64,000 nt of DNA from an uncultured Bacteroidales bacterium (GCA_900315175.1 OMYA01000007.1:62001-126000), one strand, 5' to 3'. Counted from the stretch's first letter, positions 1 through 9,341 are shown. A program made the numbers and translations. The notes: generated by a model from the letters alone, not told the origin.

Positions 1-462
1 AACAGTAGGTTTAGGGCAACCACACTTCTCGCATTTATGCCAGATATCAACTACCTGCCATGCAGGATAGTTACTCAGTCCCAACTCCTTCACCTTGCCC
101 TGCTCATAGAGTTCTGCAATGGTTTCCAGCGCCTCATCAATAGGCGTTTTGCCGTCAGGGAAATGGAAATAGAGCAAGTCTACCTTTTCACGGTTCATGC
201 GCTTCAAGGATTCGTTAAACTCCATCAGGATACATTCCCTGTCCAACTTGCCTGTAATGCGTGGGTGAACCTTGGTGGCCAGATAATAGCCCTCAAGGGA
301 AGGAAGAATCTCACCCAAGTAACGCTCAGTATCGCCATTGTTATACACGTAGGCAGTATCAAGCTCATTGAAGCCGGTCTTCAGGAAGGATTGGGTCATG
401 GTGCGGCTGGCTTCCAAATCCAGCTGCGGTCCGAAATTCATTGTTCCAAGGATTATCTTCAT
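1..462 (-). CDS. Aldo/keto reductase, N-terminal part (cut by window edge)
   Basis: This gene runs off the left edge, so only the first 154 residues are seen. The protein begins MKIILGTMNFG, the usual first strand of the aldo/keto reductase barrel. The four expected catalytic positions are visible: Asp35, Tyr40 (in DTAYVYNNG), Lys64 (in ATKVHP) and His100 (in LLYFHFPD). Such enzymes reduce an aldehyde or ketone with NADPH in the cytosol; the spacing resembles the AKR7/aflatoxin-aldehyde-reductase type, but the substrate cannot be read. It lies 7 bp downstream of the PF15617-like lyase gene and is probably the last or a late gene of the left polysaccharide operon. With its neighbours (lyase, TIM-barrel protein, ATP-grasp) it may reduce a carbonyl made by the lyase; that is inference. 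Confidence 0.85.
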   Translation of the reverse strand, partial: MKIILGTMNFGPQLDLEASRTMTQSFLKTGFNELDTAYVYNNGDTERYLGEILPSLEGYYLATKVHPRITGKLDRECILMEFNESLKRMNREKVDLLYFHFPDGKTPIDEALETIAELYEQGKVKELGLSNYPAWQVVDIWHKCEKCGCPKPTV

Positions 463-469
463 AACGCTT

Positions 470-1615
470 TTATTCTTTGTGTCCAAGCACCAGTCCAAGC
501 ACTGAGTCTTCATTCTTTACTACGCCATACACCTGTGCCCTCTTCACAATCTTCTCAGCCCAACGGTGGTGAGGTCCAATCTCATTCATCTTGCCGCCTC
601 CCTCACTCTTGATTACACCACCAGAGGTGTTGAGTATCTGAATAGCATCATTATACTCTTCCTCCACAACGGTGAACATGGCGTTCACAAACTTGGCGTG
701 AGTGGGATGGATAATGGTTTTACCAACAAAACCATTAGCACGGTCAATCATCACCTCTTTCAGCAAACCGTCTATAGCGGGATTCACAATATCCTGACCT
801 TTAATGAGAGCGTTGTGGAAATTGCGCTTAATTACGTCATCAATATCATCATCCTTGTATGCTCGGAAGTACTCCCAAACAACGGCTGAAACGCAGTAAT
901 CACAATAGCGGTTGAAGAAGTTCAGGATGTCTGAAAGTGCATCACGCACGGGCATGATGTCAAACACGGTGGAGTTGATGCCACGACGCACACCAAAGAG
1001 GGATGACATATCTGTGCCACCCACACGGATGTTCAGAATCAGATCTTTGTAGGGTTCCAGGATGTTTCGCAACAGGAGCAGCTCCTTGTTGCGCAACTCA
1101 CGGAAAGCCACCTCGGGACCTTCCAGAATAGGCATACCATAAAGAACTACACCCAAGCGACTATTCACCTCAACCAGTGTACGCAATACATTTAGCGCAT
1201 TGGCACTGTTGAACTTGGGGAAATTAAAACCAGTGAGAACCGATGCCTGTTTTGCTGTAATACTTGCAGCAAAGCTCTTGAATTGTTCAGGATTCCTAAC
1301 TCGTACAAAAATCAGAGGGATGTCATTATGGGTCAATTTGCCGGTCTCTATTTGGTCAGCAAAATAGTCCATCGTATCAAGGATGTTTTGCTCTGCTGCA
1401 GGCAGGTCTTCCTCCTTAATGGCATCTTCACAACACATTACAAAAGAAGTCACATCCAACTTGTGGTTGACAACTTTCTCCCTAATATCTTTCGTACCCG
1501 GCATATAAAGCGTAGCACCCAAGCAGTACTGCAGGATGTCACGATCGGTGTACTTGTTAAATTCCATCGGAGCCTTTACAAATGCAAAGTCCGAATTGTA
1601 AGCATGGTGTCTCAT
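470..1615 (-). CDS. HpcH/HpaI (citrate-lyase-like) C-C bond lyase family protein
   Basis: The 381-residue protein resembles the HpcH/HpaI aldolase/citrate lyase beta superfamily, in particular the branch called C-C_Bond_Lyase of the TIM-barrel fold (PF15617). Visible motifs are the strand-loop RVGGTDMSSLFGVRRG near residue 200, a GFNFPKFNSANAL stretch near residue 130 and GKTIIHPTHAKFVNAMF near residue 300, the last typical of the citrate lyase barrel end. Known family members cleave or form carbon-carbon bonds with CoA- or keto-acid substrates. It sits between an aldo/keto reductase (7 bp downstream) and a U32-like TIM-barrel gene (28 bp upstream), in a module with an ATP-grasp ligase. Similar lyase and ATP-grasp combinations are known from biosynthetic operons of tellurium-resistance-type systems. 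The product here is unknown. Confidence 0.7.
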   Translation of the reverse strand: MRHHAYNSDFAFVKAPMEFNKYTDRDILQYCLGATLYMPGTKDIREKVVNHKLDVTSFVMCCEDAIKEEDLPAAEQNILDTMDYFADQIETGKLTHNDIPLIFVRVRNPEQFKSFAASITAKQASVLTGFNFPKFNSANALNVLRTLVEVNSRLGVVLYGMPILEGPEVAFRELRNKELLLLRNILEPYKDLILNIRVGGTDMSSLFGVRRGINSTVFDIMPVRDALSDILNFFNRYCDYCVSAVVWEYFRAYKDDDIDDVIKRNFHNALIKGQDIVNPAIDGLLKEVMIDRANGFVGKTIIHPTHAKFVNAMFTVVEEEYNDAIQILNTSGGVIKSEGGGKMNEIGPHHRWAEKIVKRAQVYGVVKNEDSVLGLVLGHKE

Positions 1616-1643
1616 TAAATCTTAATGAACTATAAATGGGTTA

Positions 1644-2540
1644 TTATTTTGGAGATACTATCGCATCGGGATAGTACTCGTCTATCACTCTCTTTACCAG
1701 CATTACCTGTTTGGCACGCTGTTTTGCTTCTTTCTCGGTGGTGTCATAACTATGATTAGCTGCCACACTGCCACCAGTCTTTAAATACACAGGAGCGGCC
1801 ACACGGATGAAGTCGGGCACCTCATAGTGGCGGATAAAACCACCAGAAGACTTCGGGTTCTCAGTGTGCAGGTCAATGGGCACATCAATGGCAGCACGCA
1901 TTGAGGCCAGCATCTGGATCTGGATGTCACGCACAGGATTTATGCTGTCTGCACCAAGGGTCTCCAAAACGTGTGCAGAGCAAGGATTACCGTGACCACT
2001 GTGGGCACTCACCTTAAAGTGACAATCAGCAGGGATATAGCCCTTTTTGCGAGCTTCACCAAGAGCCCAAAGGAGGCCTTCATCATAAATTAAGAATCCA
2101 CGAACTCCCAAACGGGCGCCACGACGAATTTCCTCAATACCACGAACAATTTGTTCCTCACCTCGTAAGCGGTAACCCATACGCTGGCCTTCTTCTGTCT
2201 TTACAGAAGCTGAGGTATCGGTTGTTGCACGGGGGCCACAAGCCAAAATAAGCTGAACGTCCCATTTCTTTGCATATTCCACCATCTGACGGATTTCGTC
2301 ATCTGTAAGAAACATAATGCCCTTAGTCTGGGTTACACGGTGAATCTTGATTCCATATTCATCAAGAGCCTCTAAAAGGGCTTTCATTGGGCCGGGGCCT
2401 TGAATGCCAGGGACCTCAAAGCGATACTGGCCACCATCTTGGAAGCGTTTTTCAGAAGTGGGCAGGTCGTAGAGATCACCACCCGGCATACCTATGCTCT
2501 CTAAGAAGTCACGGGTATCTTTCATTGTGTAATACTTCAT
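1644..2540 (-). CDS. TIM-barrel protein resembling U32 peptidase family
   Basis: A 298-residue soluble protein without signal peptide or membrane segment. Alternating strands and helices (VQLILACGPR, LGVRGFLIYDEGLL, CHFKVSAHSGHGNP, DVPIDLHTENPKSSGGF, FIRVAAPVYLKTG) fit a TIM barrel. The overall pattern, with an internal glycine-rich DEGLLWALGEARKKG segment, resembles proteins annotated as U32 family peptidases, but I see no motif that proves peptidase activity; another aldolase-like or radical-free barrel enzyme is possible. The gene lies between the ATP-grasp gene (17 bp upstream) and the PF15617-like lyase gene (28 bp downstream), so it should act in the same pathway. Function is not assigned. 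Confidence 0.55.
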   Translation of the reverse strand: MKYYTMKDTRDFLESIGMPGGDLYDLPTSEKRFQDGGQYRFEVPGIQGPGPMKALLEALDEYGIKIHRVTQTKGIMFLTDDEIRQMVEYAKKWDVQLILACGPRATTDTSASVKTEEGQRMGYRLRGEEQIVRGIEEIRRGARLGVRGFLIYDEGLLWALGEARKKGYIPADCHFKVSAHSGHGNPCSAHVLETLGADSINPVRDIQIQMLASMRAAIDVPIDLHTENPKSSGGFIRHYEVPDFIRVAAPVYLKTGGSVAANHSYDTTEKEAKQRAKQVMLVKRVIDEYYPDAIVSPK

Positions 2541-2557
2541 ATCTCGAATGATTAAAA

Positions 2558-3784
2558 TTATTTCATTTCAGGTAGAAGGTCATGGCGCATAATGTCATTA
2601 CCTTCCACATCTATAACTTTCACATTTGCATTTATCTTTTCACGTTTTGCATTATACTCTTCTAAAGTATCTGCGATGATGTTCATACCAGCAATTCTAT
2701 CACTGCTACTTGTTACGCCCTTCATCTGGGTTCCTTTTATGCGAACAGGATGGAATTCGTTTATGATACCTTCTTTCTCTAATTCTTCAAAACCTTCAAA
2801 ATGATCAAAGATTCCCGGATTACAATATACAAAATCGTTAACCACAATGTTATGTCTCTCGAACTTGGGGCGAAGATCTGGTTTTTTACCTAGAGTTATA
2901 TCAAGTGTTGCTCCAATCACATCCACACCGCTGGCGTACTTGATGAGAAGATACTTCATATTCCCACCTGTGCGAGCACAGAATTCCAACACAGACACTT
3001 CATCATCGTTGGCTAGCAGTTGGACTAGTAAAGGAGAATTAACTAACCCAAAGCCATCCGCAATCTTTTGTGCCACCTCTTCTATTTGACGCATAACAGC
3101 TTCGGACACCTTTGCTGGATACCGACCACGGAAAATCACAAAACGATCTTTGTTTTTTACTTTTTCACTATTTGTTACATTAAGAATCGTCGCTTTCCCA
3201 TCTACCACAAAGGCATCAACGCTGATTTCTTCACCAGAAAAAAATTCTTCAACAATGACACGGCCACTACGACCAATCTTCTGAGCTTCTTCGTAATATT
3301 GCTTTAATTCTTTCTCGTTTTCTGCCTTACGTACCCCTTTCGAACTATAGGCATCAACAGGCTTCACGACCAAAGGATACTTCAAATGACTGATTGTACC
3401 AAGATCTAAATGATCAGTCTCCACATAGTCTGTAGTTGGAACGCCACTACTTTTGAAGATTCGTTTCATGCGTATTTTGTCTGAAACGTTCTTCCCTGTT
3501 TCATAATCAATGTAACAAGGAAGTCTGAGTTCTTCTGACACTTGTGCGACAACAAGAAGTACTTGATCCGCACAAACAGTGATGAGGAAATCAACACATT
3601 CCTCTACAGCAATTTTCTTAACGGAATCTATATCAAATACATCAACTGAGAAAAATTTATCACAATATGGTCGTGCAATAGCAGCTGGACTACTGTCAGC
3701 CAATAACGCCTCAATTCCGCGTTCTTTTAACTGTTTTATTAATTCTATTTGTGGCAAGCCACCAGCAATAACTAATGCCTTCAT
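2558..3784 (-). CDS. ATP-grasp domain ligase
   Basis: The protein (408 residues from the chosen start) begins MKALVIAGG, a pre-ATP-grasp Rossmann strand, and continues with the ATP-grasp core: KRIFKSSGVPTTDY near 120, YPLVVKPVDAYSSKGV near 145, VIVEEFFSGEEISVDAF near 185 and LEFCARTGGNMKYLLI near 275. It resembles carbamoyl-phosphate-synthase-like and biotin-carboxylase-like ATP-grasp ligases, which join a carboxylate to an amine or thiol through an acylphosphate. An ATG 30 bp upstream (3814) is in frame but would overlap the sugar transferase gene and adds ten residues before the Rossmann strand, so 3784 is preferred. Its place between the initiating sugar transferase and the U32-like/lyase genes suggests that it adds an amino acid or acid substituent to a glycan precursor; that is inference. 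Confidence 0.85.
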   Translation of the reverse strand: MKALVIAGGLPQIELIKQLKERGIEALLADSSPAAIARPYCDKFFSVDVFDIDSVKKIAVEECVDFLITVCADQVLLVVAQVSEELRLPCYIDYETGKNVSDKIRMKRIFKSSGVPTTDYVETDHLDLGTISHLKYPLVVKPVDAYSSKGVRKAENEKELKQYYEEAQKIGRSGRVIVEEFFSGEEISVDAFVVDGKATILNVTNSEKVKNKDRFVIFRGRYPAKVSEAVMRQIEEVAQKIADGFGLVNSPLLVQLLANDDEVSVLEFCARTGGNMKYLLIKYASGVDVIGATLDITLGKKPDLRPKFERHNIVVNDFVYCNPGIFDHFEGFEELEKEGIINEFHPVRIKGTQMKGVTSSSDRIAGMNIIADTLEEYNAKREKINANVKVIDVEGNDIMRHDLLPEMK

Positions 3785-3797
3785 CTTTAATATAATG

Positions 3798-4409
3798 TTA
3801 GTTTGTACCGTCAAAACCTATGGATCCAACTTTCCCTGCTCCAGAGTCAATATCTTTACGTAAAATTACACTCATAATAGTCATCCAAAGTATTTTAATA
3901 TCGAGCCAAAGAGAACAATGATCCACATACCAAACATCTAATTTAAATTTTTCCGTCCATGTAATTGTATTACGACCATTTACCTGTGCCCAACCCGTGA
4001 TGCCGGGTCTAACCTCATGACGGCGTGCCTGTTCCGAGGAATACAAACTTAAATAGCGGGGCACCAGCGGTCGGGGTCCTACGAGTGACATGTCTCCTTT
4101 GAACACATTTACAATCTGAGGGAGTTCATCAATGGACGTTGTTCTAATCAAGCGTCCTATCTTTGTAACGCGCTGTTCACCGGGGAGAAGATTACCTTCT
4201 GCATCCCGCTCGTCAGTCATAGACTTAAATTTAATCACCTTGAAAATCTTACCGTCTTTACCAGGTCTCTCTTGCAAAAAGAAAGAACCGGCTCCTTTGT
4301 TGGCTATACATAAACAAAGGGCAATGAGGAGGAGAAACCACCCAAAGAGCAGTAAAGCAATAAAAGCAATTATGATATCTAATGCTCTCTTTATAAACTT
4401 CTTATACAT
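3798..4409 (-). CDS. Initiating sugar-1-phosphate transferase (PglC-like, short form)
   Basis: A 203-residue polyprenyl-phosphate hexose-1-phosphate transferase. One hydrophobic N-terminal segment (about 9-33) forms the re-entrant membrane helix of the monotopic family. It is followed by the conserved core: KVIKFKSM, TSIDELPQIVNVFKGDMSLVGPRP (the E/D-rich catalytic region) and RPGITGWAQVNGRN. It lacks the four-helix N-terminal part of WcaJ/WbaP enzymes, so it is of the PglC/RfbP-core type. It would attach the first sugar phosphate to undecaprenyl phosphate at the inner leaflet and so start the repeat unit of the left locus. It is followed by the ATP-grasp gene after 13 bp. The sugar specificity cannot be read from the sequence. 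Confidence 0.92.
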   Translation of the reverse strand: MYKKFIKRALDIIIAFIALLLFGWFLLLIALCLCIANKGAGSFFLQERPGKDGKIFKVIKFKSMTDERDAEGNLLPGEQRVTKIGRLIRTTSIDELPQIVNVFKGDMSLVGPRPLVPRYLSLYSSEQARRHEVRPGITGWAQVNGRNTITWTEKFKLDVWYVDHCSLWLDIKILWMTIMSVILRKDIDSGAGKVGSIGFDGTN

Positions 4410-4436
4410 AAACTCATAATAATTAATAGTTCATAA

Positions 4437-6191
4437 TTATTCTCTAATGTATTGAGACTCAAAACTTTTAATAAAATTCTCTGGACTTTCTTTTACCTTA
4501 AAAAAAGCCTTATATTTCAGTAGTTGGGTCTTAAACTTAGGCCATTTACCTTTTTCTACAAACTCTTTTGGTTGTCGTACACATTCAAGTGCCATAGGCT
4601 GTAGCAATACTTTCTGTATACGCTCTGAAACAATATCATTATCAGCATGCGCAAGCGCTCTTTCTAGTATTCTATAAGCCTCCTCGATGAATTGATCAGT
4701 AAAAGGAGCTTTTGTCGGATCTGAGAAGCAGGTCAAATGCGTATTCTCACTTATAAGAGAACAGCAGAGGTTATAATAATCTAGAACATCTTTACTTGCA
4801 GCTCCATAATAGTCGTTAACAAATTGTTTGACCAATGCGTCAGTATTTTGATACGGATTCCACATTAGCTGTGTTAAGACCCAACTCTTCAATTCTTCAA
4901 ATGCATTTCCTAACGTTCCACTTTGAGCTTCTTCAAAAACTTCTATTACTCCATATTTCGAGAAAGTTTTTAGATTTGGACCTAGTACTTGTATATTTGG
5001 AAATGGCGCCATATAATTACTATAATTGACTATGTAATCCCAAATAAAGAGATTGTTTGTGAGATTGCTCCAATCTTTAAGGTCTTTCATAAAAGCCTTA
5101 TTTTCAGCACAACATTCCGATTCCAAAGAATGTGACAAACAACACTCAATATCACATAGCCTAATTACAACATTATCCTCTGGCTTTATGCCTTTAGGTG
5201 CATGCCGCGTATATTGATATGCAAAAGTCCCAATAAACTTGTCGGGATATTCCTTCTTTACTTCACGTGCTACTTGATTAACAAACCAAATCATCAAACC
5301 TGAGTGACCACCGTATTCATTTTCCAGTTTAGTACATAACCTACAAGTACAAAACCTTTGATTATCATTTTGTGAAACATCATAAATCTTATAATTCGGA
5401 TACTTTCTTATCACGGACAATACCTCATCAATAATAATCTTTAATACGTTTGGATTTGAAAGACACAATTGTCCATTTTCTATTCTATGGAAATTTCTAT
5501 AGGCAAAATACTCGGGATTTGTCTTAAAATACTTGCTCGCTGGTATTAAATCTCCCATTGTATGACACCCCCAATAAATAGCTTCGGCCCCATATATGTT
5601 ATTAGTACTACGGCTTATGGTGTTCATCATATTATGGGCAAGCCAAGAAATATCCTGCGCACAGAAGAAATCCGTGAATCTATATTTTATTATAGGCTTT
5701 TCTGAAAACTCAATATCTCTTAATTCAAATTTTTTAATTGTTGGTATTTTAGTAAAATATGGAGTATACCATTGGATTCCAAAGTATTTTTGAAGGAATC
5801 TATATACTCCGTACATCGTGCCTCGCTCTCTTCCCCCATAAATCACCAAATCGTGGCCTATTTTTTTGACAGTAAAACATTCAGAATTATTTGGATATGG
5901 CTTTATTTCATTATATATCGAAAATCCTTCTTCATACCCAACGAATATATTACGACTCCCCGGTTTCGATGACAACTCAAAACGTGCACCACTGATTTGT
6001 TCTAAATACTCTTTTAATTCTTGAGCTGATGTTCTTTCTGTGATTGAAGCATTTGTAGAAACAACTATACGATAAGAAGTTCTTCCACTTTTGAATAAAA
6101 AATCAGATGATTGTGCACTTGCAGGGTTTAACACAAGTGTAAAAAAACTCATTATAAAACAAAAAAACAAACTTCCAAAATGAACGTGCAT
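4437..6191 (-). CDS. Secreted DUF4838 protein, alpha-glucuronidase-like
   Basis: The 584-residue protein starts with a signal peptide (hydrophobic core FFCFIMSFFTLVLNPASA, likely cut before QSS). It then shows the layout of DUF4838 proteins: an N-terminal domain like that of alpha-glucuronidases (ASITERTSAQELKEYLEQISG, residues 50-70), the turn GGRERGTMYGVYRFLQKYFG near 115-135, and a barrel with NDNQRFCTC and HAPKGIKPEDNVVIRLCDIE. Such proteins are predicted glycoside hydrolases of the periplasm or cell surface. It is unusual for a gene of this type to lie inside a capsule/O-antigen operon, between a GT4 glycosyltransferase and the initiating transferase. It may trim or remodel the exported glycan, possibly at uronic acid residues, which fits the UDP-glucuronate genes of the same locus. 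Confidence 0.75.
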   Translation of the reverse strand: MHVHFGSLFFCFIMSFFTLVLNPASAQSSDFLFKSGRTSYRIVVSTNASITERTSAQELKEYLEQISGARFELSSKPGSRNIFVGYEEGFSIYNEIKPYPNNSECFTVKKIGHDLVIYGGRERGTMYGVYRFLQKYFGIQWYTPYFTKIPTIKKFELRDIEFSEKPIIKYRFTDFFCAQDISWLAHNMMNTISRSTNNIYGAEAIYWGCHTMGDLIPASKYFKTNPEYFAYRNFHRIENGQLCLSNPNVLKIIIDEVLSVIRKYPNYKIYDVSQNDNQRFCTCRLCTKLENEYGGHSGLMIWFVNQVAREVKKEYPDKFIGTFAYQYTRHAPKGIKPEDNVVIRLCDIECCLSHSLESECCAENKAFMKDLKDWSNLTNNLFIWDYIVNYSNYMAPFPNIQVLGPNLKTFSKYGVIEVFEEAQSGTLGNAFEELKSWVLTQLMWNPYQNTDALVKQFVNDYYGAASKDVLDYYNLCCSLISENTHLTCFSDPTKAPFTDQFIEEAYRILERALAHADNDIVSERIQKVLLQPMALECVRQPKEFVEKGKWPKFKTQLLKYKAFFKVKESPENFIKSFESQYIRE

Positions 6192-6274
6192 GATAATACC
6201 AAAACTTTAACGTACTCTATTATCAATTTGCAGTGAGTCTATTTCTTTTACGCTCGGATTAAACGACTGCATTA

Positions 6275-7456
6275 CTATATATTGTTCATAGACGATTTGA
6301 GATGCAACCCATTTTCAATAACAGCATCACGATGATTAGCTAGGAGGTTAAATAAATGCTTTTGTTCAAAATTATCCTCAACAAACCTTCTCGCCCTATG
6401 CCCCATATCAACCCTTTCAGAAGGATGAGCGTAAAAATAGTTCATTGCCTCAATAACTGTGACTGTATCTTTAGCTGACACCTGAAATCCAGTCTCCCCT
6501 TCAATAATAGTATCTTTTTGACCTGGGACATTAGTCACAATCGCCGGAAGTCCCATAGCTGCTGCTTCTATTACAACCAATCCAAAACCCTCTCTGTAAC
6601 TCAAAGAACAAAAAACATCCATAGCTGAATAATACCTTTCTACGTATGGAGTCCAGCCAGTAAAAATGACATTATCAGCATTCTCCGCCCACTGATGTAT
6701 AGTTTGATCTAGAGTATCTTTATTATCATATTTACCAACCATAATCAAATATGCATTAGAATGATTGGTTTGAAAATCTTTAAAAGAATAGAGAAGTTCA
6801 TTCACCCCTTTATCTTTTGTTAACCTGCCTGTATATCCATAGACAATCGCTTCTTGAGGAATATTCAATTCTGAACGAATCTGCCTTCTCCATTGTTCTC
6901 TATTTGCGATATTTTTAGTGAATAAATCAACACCACAAGCACTACCTTTACCAATAACTGACCCCTTATTACTGTCATAAAGTTCCTCTTTGATACCAAA
7001 CTCTAGCAAGGAAAAACTCTCGCATTCGACAACGGTAGACTTGCGACATGTAATTTTCTCAAACAATTTAAAGATTGCTCGTCGAATTCCCCCTCCATAT
7101 CCCATATATCTAATACCCCATTGGGTGTATAACCTGTTATTTATACCCGCTTTTTCAGCAGCTAAAGAAGCATAAAAAGCAGCATTGGGTGTAGCATATT
7201 GAACTATATCAAATTGGTTTTCTCTAAAAATGCGCTCTAAACATCTAATGGACTTATAAGCAGAAAGGCTTACTCCTCGCTTCATCGGTACAGCAATGAA
7301 ATGAAGATGCTCATCCTGCATTGAATCTAATATTTCATCGTATGCACTTACGAATGTAACGTCATAATTACGATTCTCTATAAGGTACTTAGAAAAACCA
7401 ACCAAGAATGCCCTTATTGTACCGCCAATGGTAGTAACGAAACAAATTTTTTTCAT
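6275..7456 (-). CDS. Glycosyltransferase family 4 (GT-B fold)
   Basis: The 393-residue protein begins MKKICFVTTIGGTIRAFLVGF, a GT-B N-terminal strand and loop. The C-terminal donor-binding domain shows VYGYTGRLTKDKGVNELL near 205, VIFTGWTPYVERYYSAMDVFCSLS near 265 and the EX7E motif EGFGLVVIEAAAMGLPAIVT near 290. This is a retaining cytosolic GT4 enzyme transferring one sugar from a nucleotide donor onto the lipid-linked repeat unit. It follows the GT2 gene after 13 bp and precedes the DUF4838 gene by 83 bp. The donor and acceptor are not identifiable from sequence alone. Confidence 0.92.
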   Translation of the reverse strand: MKKICFVTTIGGTIRAFLVGFSKYLIENRNYDVTFVSAYDEILDSMQDEHLHFIAVPMKRGVSLSAYKSIRCLERIFRENQFDIVQYATPNAAFYASLAAEKAGINNRLYTQWGIRYMGYGGGIRRAIFKLFEKITCRKSTVVECESFSLLEFGIKEELYDSNKGSVIGKGSACGVDLFTKNIANREQWRRQIRSELNIPQEAIVYGYTGRLTKDKGVNELLYSFKDFQTNHSNAYLIMVGKYDNKDTLDQTIHQWAENADNVIFTGWTPYVERYYSAMDVFCSLSYREGFGLVVIEAAAMGLPAIVTNVPGQKDTIIEGETGFQVSAKDTVTVIEAMNYFYAHPSERVDMGHRARRFVEDNFEQKHLFNLLANHRDAVIENGLHLKSSMNNI

Positions 7457-7469
7457 CTTAAATAAATAT

Positions 7470-8309
7470 TTATATTATTGATTCTTTTAAATCTCTTTCA
7501 GCACGTTCTTTTTCTTTTGTATCTAATTGTTCTGATGATCGCATTCTAAGCAGCACATCACCCAATCCAATAAAATTGACAATAGAGAAAACTACAATTT
7601 TAACATATGCCAACAGTCTGTTTTTTAAGACCTGTGACATGGAGAAACCATAAGAATTACCAAATTTATAAAAATGCTTTATGTGAAGCAGTTGTGTCTG
7701 TACATATTTTTTCACCTGCGGGACTCCTTCTTCTCTATAAAAAAACAAACAATCACTCATATTAGCAAAACAAGATATATCTTTTGTTCGCAACCACAAT
7801 TCTATGTCTTGTGAACGCCTCATAGCTTCATCATATTGATTCCTATTAAACCAACTAGTTTTTGCTATAACCGTAGGATGAATAAAGCCACGCTGGTCAT
7901 TTTTCACGATTCTCTTACGGAGAACGCTATTTGAACCATTTATAATATAAGCAGAACACCCAAGTACATCAACATTGGGATGTTCTATCAAAAAAGCAAC
8001 TTGTTTCGCAATCCTATCTTTATGCATAATATCATCTGCATCCATTCTTGCATAATACTCTCCACGTGCCCACTTTATACTCTCATTTAAACGAGCCGGA
8101 AGACCTTTATTACAGCCATCAGAGAATATGGTGATTCTACTATCCTTGATTTTACGTATTATCTCTACCGTATTATCTTTGGAGCCATCATCTATAATAA
8201 GCAACTCCCAGTTCTGATATGTCTGATTAATCACAGAGCGTACAGCATCTTCAACGAAACGTGAACAATTATAGCACGGTATTGCTATTGAAACCAAAGG
8301 CTGATTCAT
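7470..8309 (-). CDS. Glycosyltransferase family 2
   Basis: A 279-residue GT-A enzyme. Residues 1-110 carry the GT2 hallmarks: VSIAIPCYNCSRFVEDAVRSV, ELLIIDDGSKDNT and the acidic metal-binding MDADDI near residue 92. A hydrophobic stretch near the C-terminus (about 235-255) suggests membrane association. It should add one sugar to the growing repeat unit at the cytosolic face. The start codon overlaps the stop of the upstream acyltransferase gene by four bases (ATGA), indicating translational coupling. Confidence 0.93.
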   Translation of the reverse strand: MNQPLVSIAIPCYNCSRFVEDAVRSVINQTYQNWELLIIDDGSKDNTVEIIRKIKDSRITIFSDGCNKGLPARLNESIKWARGEYYARMDADDIMHKDRIAKQVAFLIEHPNVDVLGCSAYIINGSNSVLRKRIVKNDQRGFIHPTVIAKTSWFNRNQYDEAMRRSQDIELWLRTKDISCFANMSDCLFFYREEGVPQVKKYVQTQLLHIKHFYKFGNSYGFSMSQVLKNRLLAYVKIVVFSIVNFIGLGDVLLRMRSSEQLDTKEKERAERDLKESII

Positions 8310-9292
8310 ACTTTCTTTTGTGTAAAAAAGTTAAGTATTTGATCATATAACAACTGAATATAATATGAAGCCACAAATAAAAATATCGTAGCAAACAATC
8401 CAACAATGGGACTTATGGGACCGGAACTATTCCCACTAAAAACCATACATGCTACACCAAATACGTGTCTATGGAACAAATAGGCCACCATTGATGCTAT
8501 GCTGACAAATGTAAGAAATGATGTTATATATTTGCTTAAAACCAGTAAACGTGCTAAAGATATTAGCAAAAAAAGCCCAGGAGGAATTATCATCCACTCT
8601 AAAGGTAATTGCAGTCCACAAGTCTTAATTGCAACAAATAAAGCGCCCAGCAAGATTATAGATAAACCTGCCCAAATAAGGCTCCATTTCTTGCTAATCT
8701 TGAAAACAAATTCAGGTTTAAATAATCCCAGAAAATAAAATGGGAAGTATAGAAATAGCGTGCTATCAACATAGAAATAAAGGTCGTACAAAAAAAGCCC
8801 CCCCATTAGTGATAAAAATACCCCAAATCTAACAATCTTATTCTCTGAGAAACATAAAAGCGGCGTGATTAAATAAAAAAACATTATCATGCCGAAATAC
8901 CATAGTGTATGTGGTATAGGGTCGTAAAAGGAAGATAAACCAACTAGGGAAAGCAAAAATTGTGTATCATTATAAAACCACCCCTTCCCAATAACATACT
9001 TTGTTAAGTATAATGTTAAAGCTGCCAGAAAATATAGAACATAAAAACGGCTTAATCTTTTTTTATAAAACTCCCAAACATCACTAATGCTATAGAAGCC
9101 ATATTTACTAAGACAGAAGCCAGATATAAACGTAAAGCCTCCTAAAGATATAATCGTCAACATCTTTGAAATAACTTCTCCATTTCCCGCAAATTGATAT
9201 ACTTCTGCATAATAGCCATTAAGATGAAAGATTGCAATTATGTAGATTGCACATAGTGCACGTATTATATCTATCTCTTTATTCCTTCCCAT
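8306..9292 (-). CDS. Membrane acyltransferase 3 (OafA-like O-acyltransferase)
   Basis: A 328-residue polytopic membrane protein with about ten hydrophobic segments. The N-terminus EIDIIRALCAIYIIAIFHLNGYY matches the acyltransferase_3 family, in which the His of the first helix region is required. Other family features are GGFTFISGFCLSKYG near 55 and the HTLWYFGMIMFFYLITPLL stretch near 125. The enzyme probably O-acetylates a sugar of the glycan using a donor taken from the cytosol. It overlaps the downstream GT2 gene by four bases, and the upstream WbsX gene ends 49 bp away. Confidence 0.85.
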   Translation of the reverse strand: MGRNKEIDIIRALCAIYIIAIFHLNGYYAEVYQFAGNGEVISKMLTIISLGGFTFISGFCLSKYGFYSISDVWEFYKKRLSRFYVLYFLAALTLYLTKYVIGKGWFYNDTQFLLSLVGLSSFYDPIPHTLWYFGMIMFFYLITPLLCFSENKIVRFGVFLSLMGGLFLYDLYFYVDSTLFLYFPFYFLGLFKPEFVFKISKKWSLIWAGLSIILLGALFVAIKTCGLQLPLEWMIIPPGLFLLISLARLLVLSKYITSFLTFVSIASMVAYLFHRHVFGVACMVFSGNSSGPISPIVGLFATIFLFVASYYIQLLYDQILNFFTQKKV

Positions 9293-9341
9293 ATTCTCAA
9301 ATAAAATAAAGCATTTGGATAGTTGATTAAAAAACTAATGA

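Noticed and set aside
37..612. A 191-codon plus-strand frame at the left edge
   Set aside because: It lies opposite the aldo/keto reductase and lyase genes, both recognisable by motifs.
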